Assembly: GCA_949752735.1 (NCBI GenBank)
Contig: OX457047.1
Span: 18,320,707 to 18,384,706, forward strand
Source of the DNA: Lumbricus terrestris
Lineage: Eukaryota > Annelida > Clitellata > Crassiclitellata > Lumbricidae
Length of the DNA: 64,000 nucleotides
Reading direction: 5' to 3'
Shown here: positions 62,901-64,000 of the stretch, in pieces
How the letters are laid out: each line of letters begins with the position of its first letter
How positions within the stretch are numbered: the stretch's first letter is position 1
Made by a program: the position numbers and the translations under genes
Notes under the pieces: model-generated
Told to the model about the DNA's origin: nothing
The model's input: only the letters and a program-made list of their open reading frames with translations
Database searches by the model: none

Positions 62901-64000
62901 AGTTGTTGCCCTTTGAGACGTTCTCTTAGGGAAGGGTGTGTGGTGTTCTTGATTTCGCAGGAAGAAGACCTCAGAGAGGATGTCGACGTGAGGCGTGGAC
63001 AGTCTGCGGCATCAGAGGCCAAGGGCTAAGACGTGTCGAGAGGTCGGACCAGTACGAGCTCCATCAAGGCTTAAAAACCGGAATAACAATGGAAGACTGC
63101 GAAGATCTCGAACTGGTAAGTTTGACCTCATGTACTTCAATGTGCTGACCGAAGAGACCAGTTTCTTTGGCCAGCACATGGTCAAACTTACAAGAGAACA
63201 GGGTGAGTAGAGTCACTTTGAACTTAGCTAAAAGGTCGAGAGGCGATAAAATAAAAGTATAGGGCAATTTTATTTCATTAATATAATTACTTTAACGTTT
63301 AGATTGTTAAATTTTAAGATCGTCGTCATCTTAAGTTTATACTTAGAAATAGGACCGAAAGTTGTTGCCCTTTGAGACGTTCTCTTAGGGAAGGGTGTGT
63401 GGTGTTCTTGATTTCGCAGGAAGAAGACTTCAGAGAGGATGTCGACGTGAGGCGTGAAGAGTCGGCGGCATCAGAGGCCAAGGGCTAAGACGTGTCGAGA
63501 GGTCGGACCAGTACGAGCTCCATCAAGGCTTAAAAACTGGAATAACAATGGAAGACTGCGAAGATCTCGAACTGGTAAGTTTGACCTCATGTACTTCAAT
63601 GTGCTGACCGAAGAGACCAGTTTCTTTGGCCAGCACATGGTCAAACTTACAAGCGAACAGGGTGATTAGAGTAACTTTGAACTTAGCTAAAAGGTCGAGA
63701 GGCGATAAAATAAAAGATTAGGGCAATTTTATTTCATTAATATAATTACTTTAACGTTTTGATTGTTAAATTTTAAGATCGTCATCATCTTAAGTTTAGA
63801 CTTCGACATAAGACCGAAAGTTGTTGCCCTTTGAGACATTCTCTTAGGGAAGGGTGTGTGGTGTTCTTGATTTCGCAGGAAGAAGACTTCAGAGAGGATG
63901 TCGACGTGAGGCGTGAAGAGTCGGCGGCATCAGAGGCCAAGGGCTAAGACGTGTCGAGAGGTCGGACCAGTACGAGCTCCATCAAGGCTTAAAAACTGGA

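Larger units (their letters stand above)
39353..64000 (+). repeat. 459-bp tandem satellite array, right part (end of monomer 82 to partial monomer 136)
   Basis: The same 459-bp monomer resumes in perfect phase after the transposon. The distance between equivalent points either side of the insertion is 459 plus 1,571 bp, that is the element plus a 4-bp target duplication. About 53 further monomers follow and the last is cut by the window end. Orientation and monomer classes are the same as on the left, so this is one array interrupted once. No gene outside the monomer pattern was seen. Confidence 0.98.
44906..64000 (+). repeat. Rearranged fourth higher-order copy (about 41 monomers to window end)
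   Basis: Opens with the fourth duplication-bearing monomer (61-bp insert at 45247). A 12-monomer block is then present twice in tandem. The tail from 56901 matches the second half of copy 1 at first (aaatgttaag, aaacccgg and caagcgaac monomers). It then becomes shuffled, with extra caagcgaac monomers (59782 and 60241), a ggacagtcgg monomer (61159) and a gaagagtc monomer carrying aaacccgg (62077). The window ends inside a monomer, so the end of this copy is not seen. Confidence 0.75.

Noticed and set aside
69..63669. Over a hundred 70-93 codon plus-strand frames as a protein family
   Set aside because: They repeat once per monomer, overlap in different frames, often start at GTG, and end at or just past the splice-donor/hairpin region. 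They are a by-product of the tandem repeat, with no recognisable domain, signal peptide or independent codon-level conservation.
1..64000. CRISPR array
   Set aside because: Repeats are 459 bp with no unique spacers, and the window has eukaryotic signals.
1..64000. Ribosomal or 5S rRNA, tRNA or SINE-derived repeat
   Set aside because: I see no 5S core sequence and no A box. The only B-box-like core (ctcgaactgg) matches poorly and lacks a partner.
1..64000. A new multi-gene system (defence, biosynthesis or similar)
   Set aside because: There is no set of distinct genes anywhere in the window; everything outside 37782-39348 is one monomer repeated.

Overview
The window is a eukaryotic satellite array. 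About 135 and a half head-to-tail copies of one 459-bp monomer, all in the same orientation, fill everything except one 1,567-bp transposon-like insertion at 37782-39348. I find no convincing protein-coding gene, rRNA, tRNA, CRISPR array or prokaryotic feature. The many 60-93 codon open frames are the same few frames repeated once per monomer.

Organism: each monomer carries a consensus 5' splice donor, a plausible 3' splice acceptor, an ATG in strong Kozak context and AATAAA. The one insertion has a TTAA target duplication as in the piggyBac superfamily. This indicates a eukaryote and probably an animal. The insertion contains several words built on AGGCCTA, which I associate loosely with marine invertebrate and some fish genomes, so the taxonomic hint is weak.

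Monomer layout, using 1-459 as the type copy: a G/T-rich stretch leads into an acceptor (CAG at 91-93). A 155-nt exon-like segment (94-248) follows, open in one frame in one monomer class, with a Kozak ATG at 222. Next comes a consensus donor (249-254), which is itself the 5' arm of a long hairpin (249-324). An AGTTTCTTTGG motif lies in the 3' half of that hairpin. A very A/T-rich tail (about 380-455) carries AATAAA and several TTAA sites. A donor followed by a hairpin and an Sm-like U-rich motif, in a tandemly repeated unit, recalls metazoan spliced-leader RNA genes. That is a hypothesis and the structure has a clear weakness, described below.

Array layout: 1-11020 is a divergent block containing two tandem copies of a five-monomer higher-order unit (920-3216 and 3217-5513). 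From 11021 on, the array is a large higher-order repeat (HOR) punctuated by a monomer enlarged by a 61-bp internal duplication (11362, 21980, 32140, 45247). The copies hold 23, 22 and 25 monomers (11021-21638, 21639-31798, 31799-44905). A fourth, rearranged copy contains a 12-monomer tandem duplication (45885-51392 and 51393-56900) and a shuffled tail to the window end. A hybrid monomer near 51061 marks an unequal exchange.

The transposon sits in monomer 82 (third HOR copy). The equivalent sites in sister copies are empty (16541, 50885, 56393), so it inserted after, or escaped, the amplification that made those copies. The window starts and ends inside the array, so neither array edge is visible.
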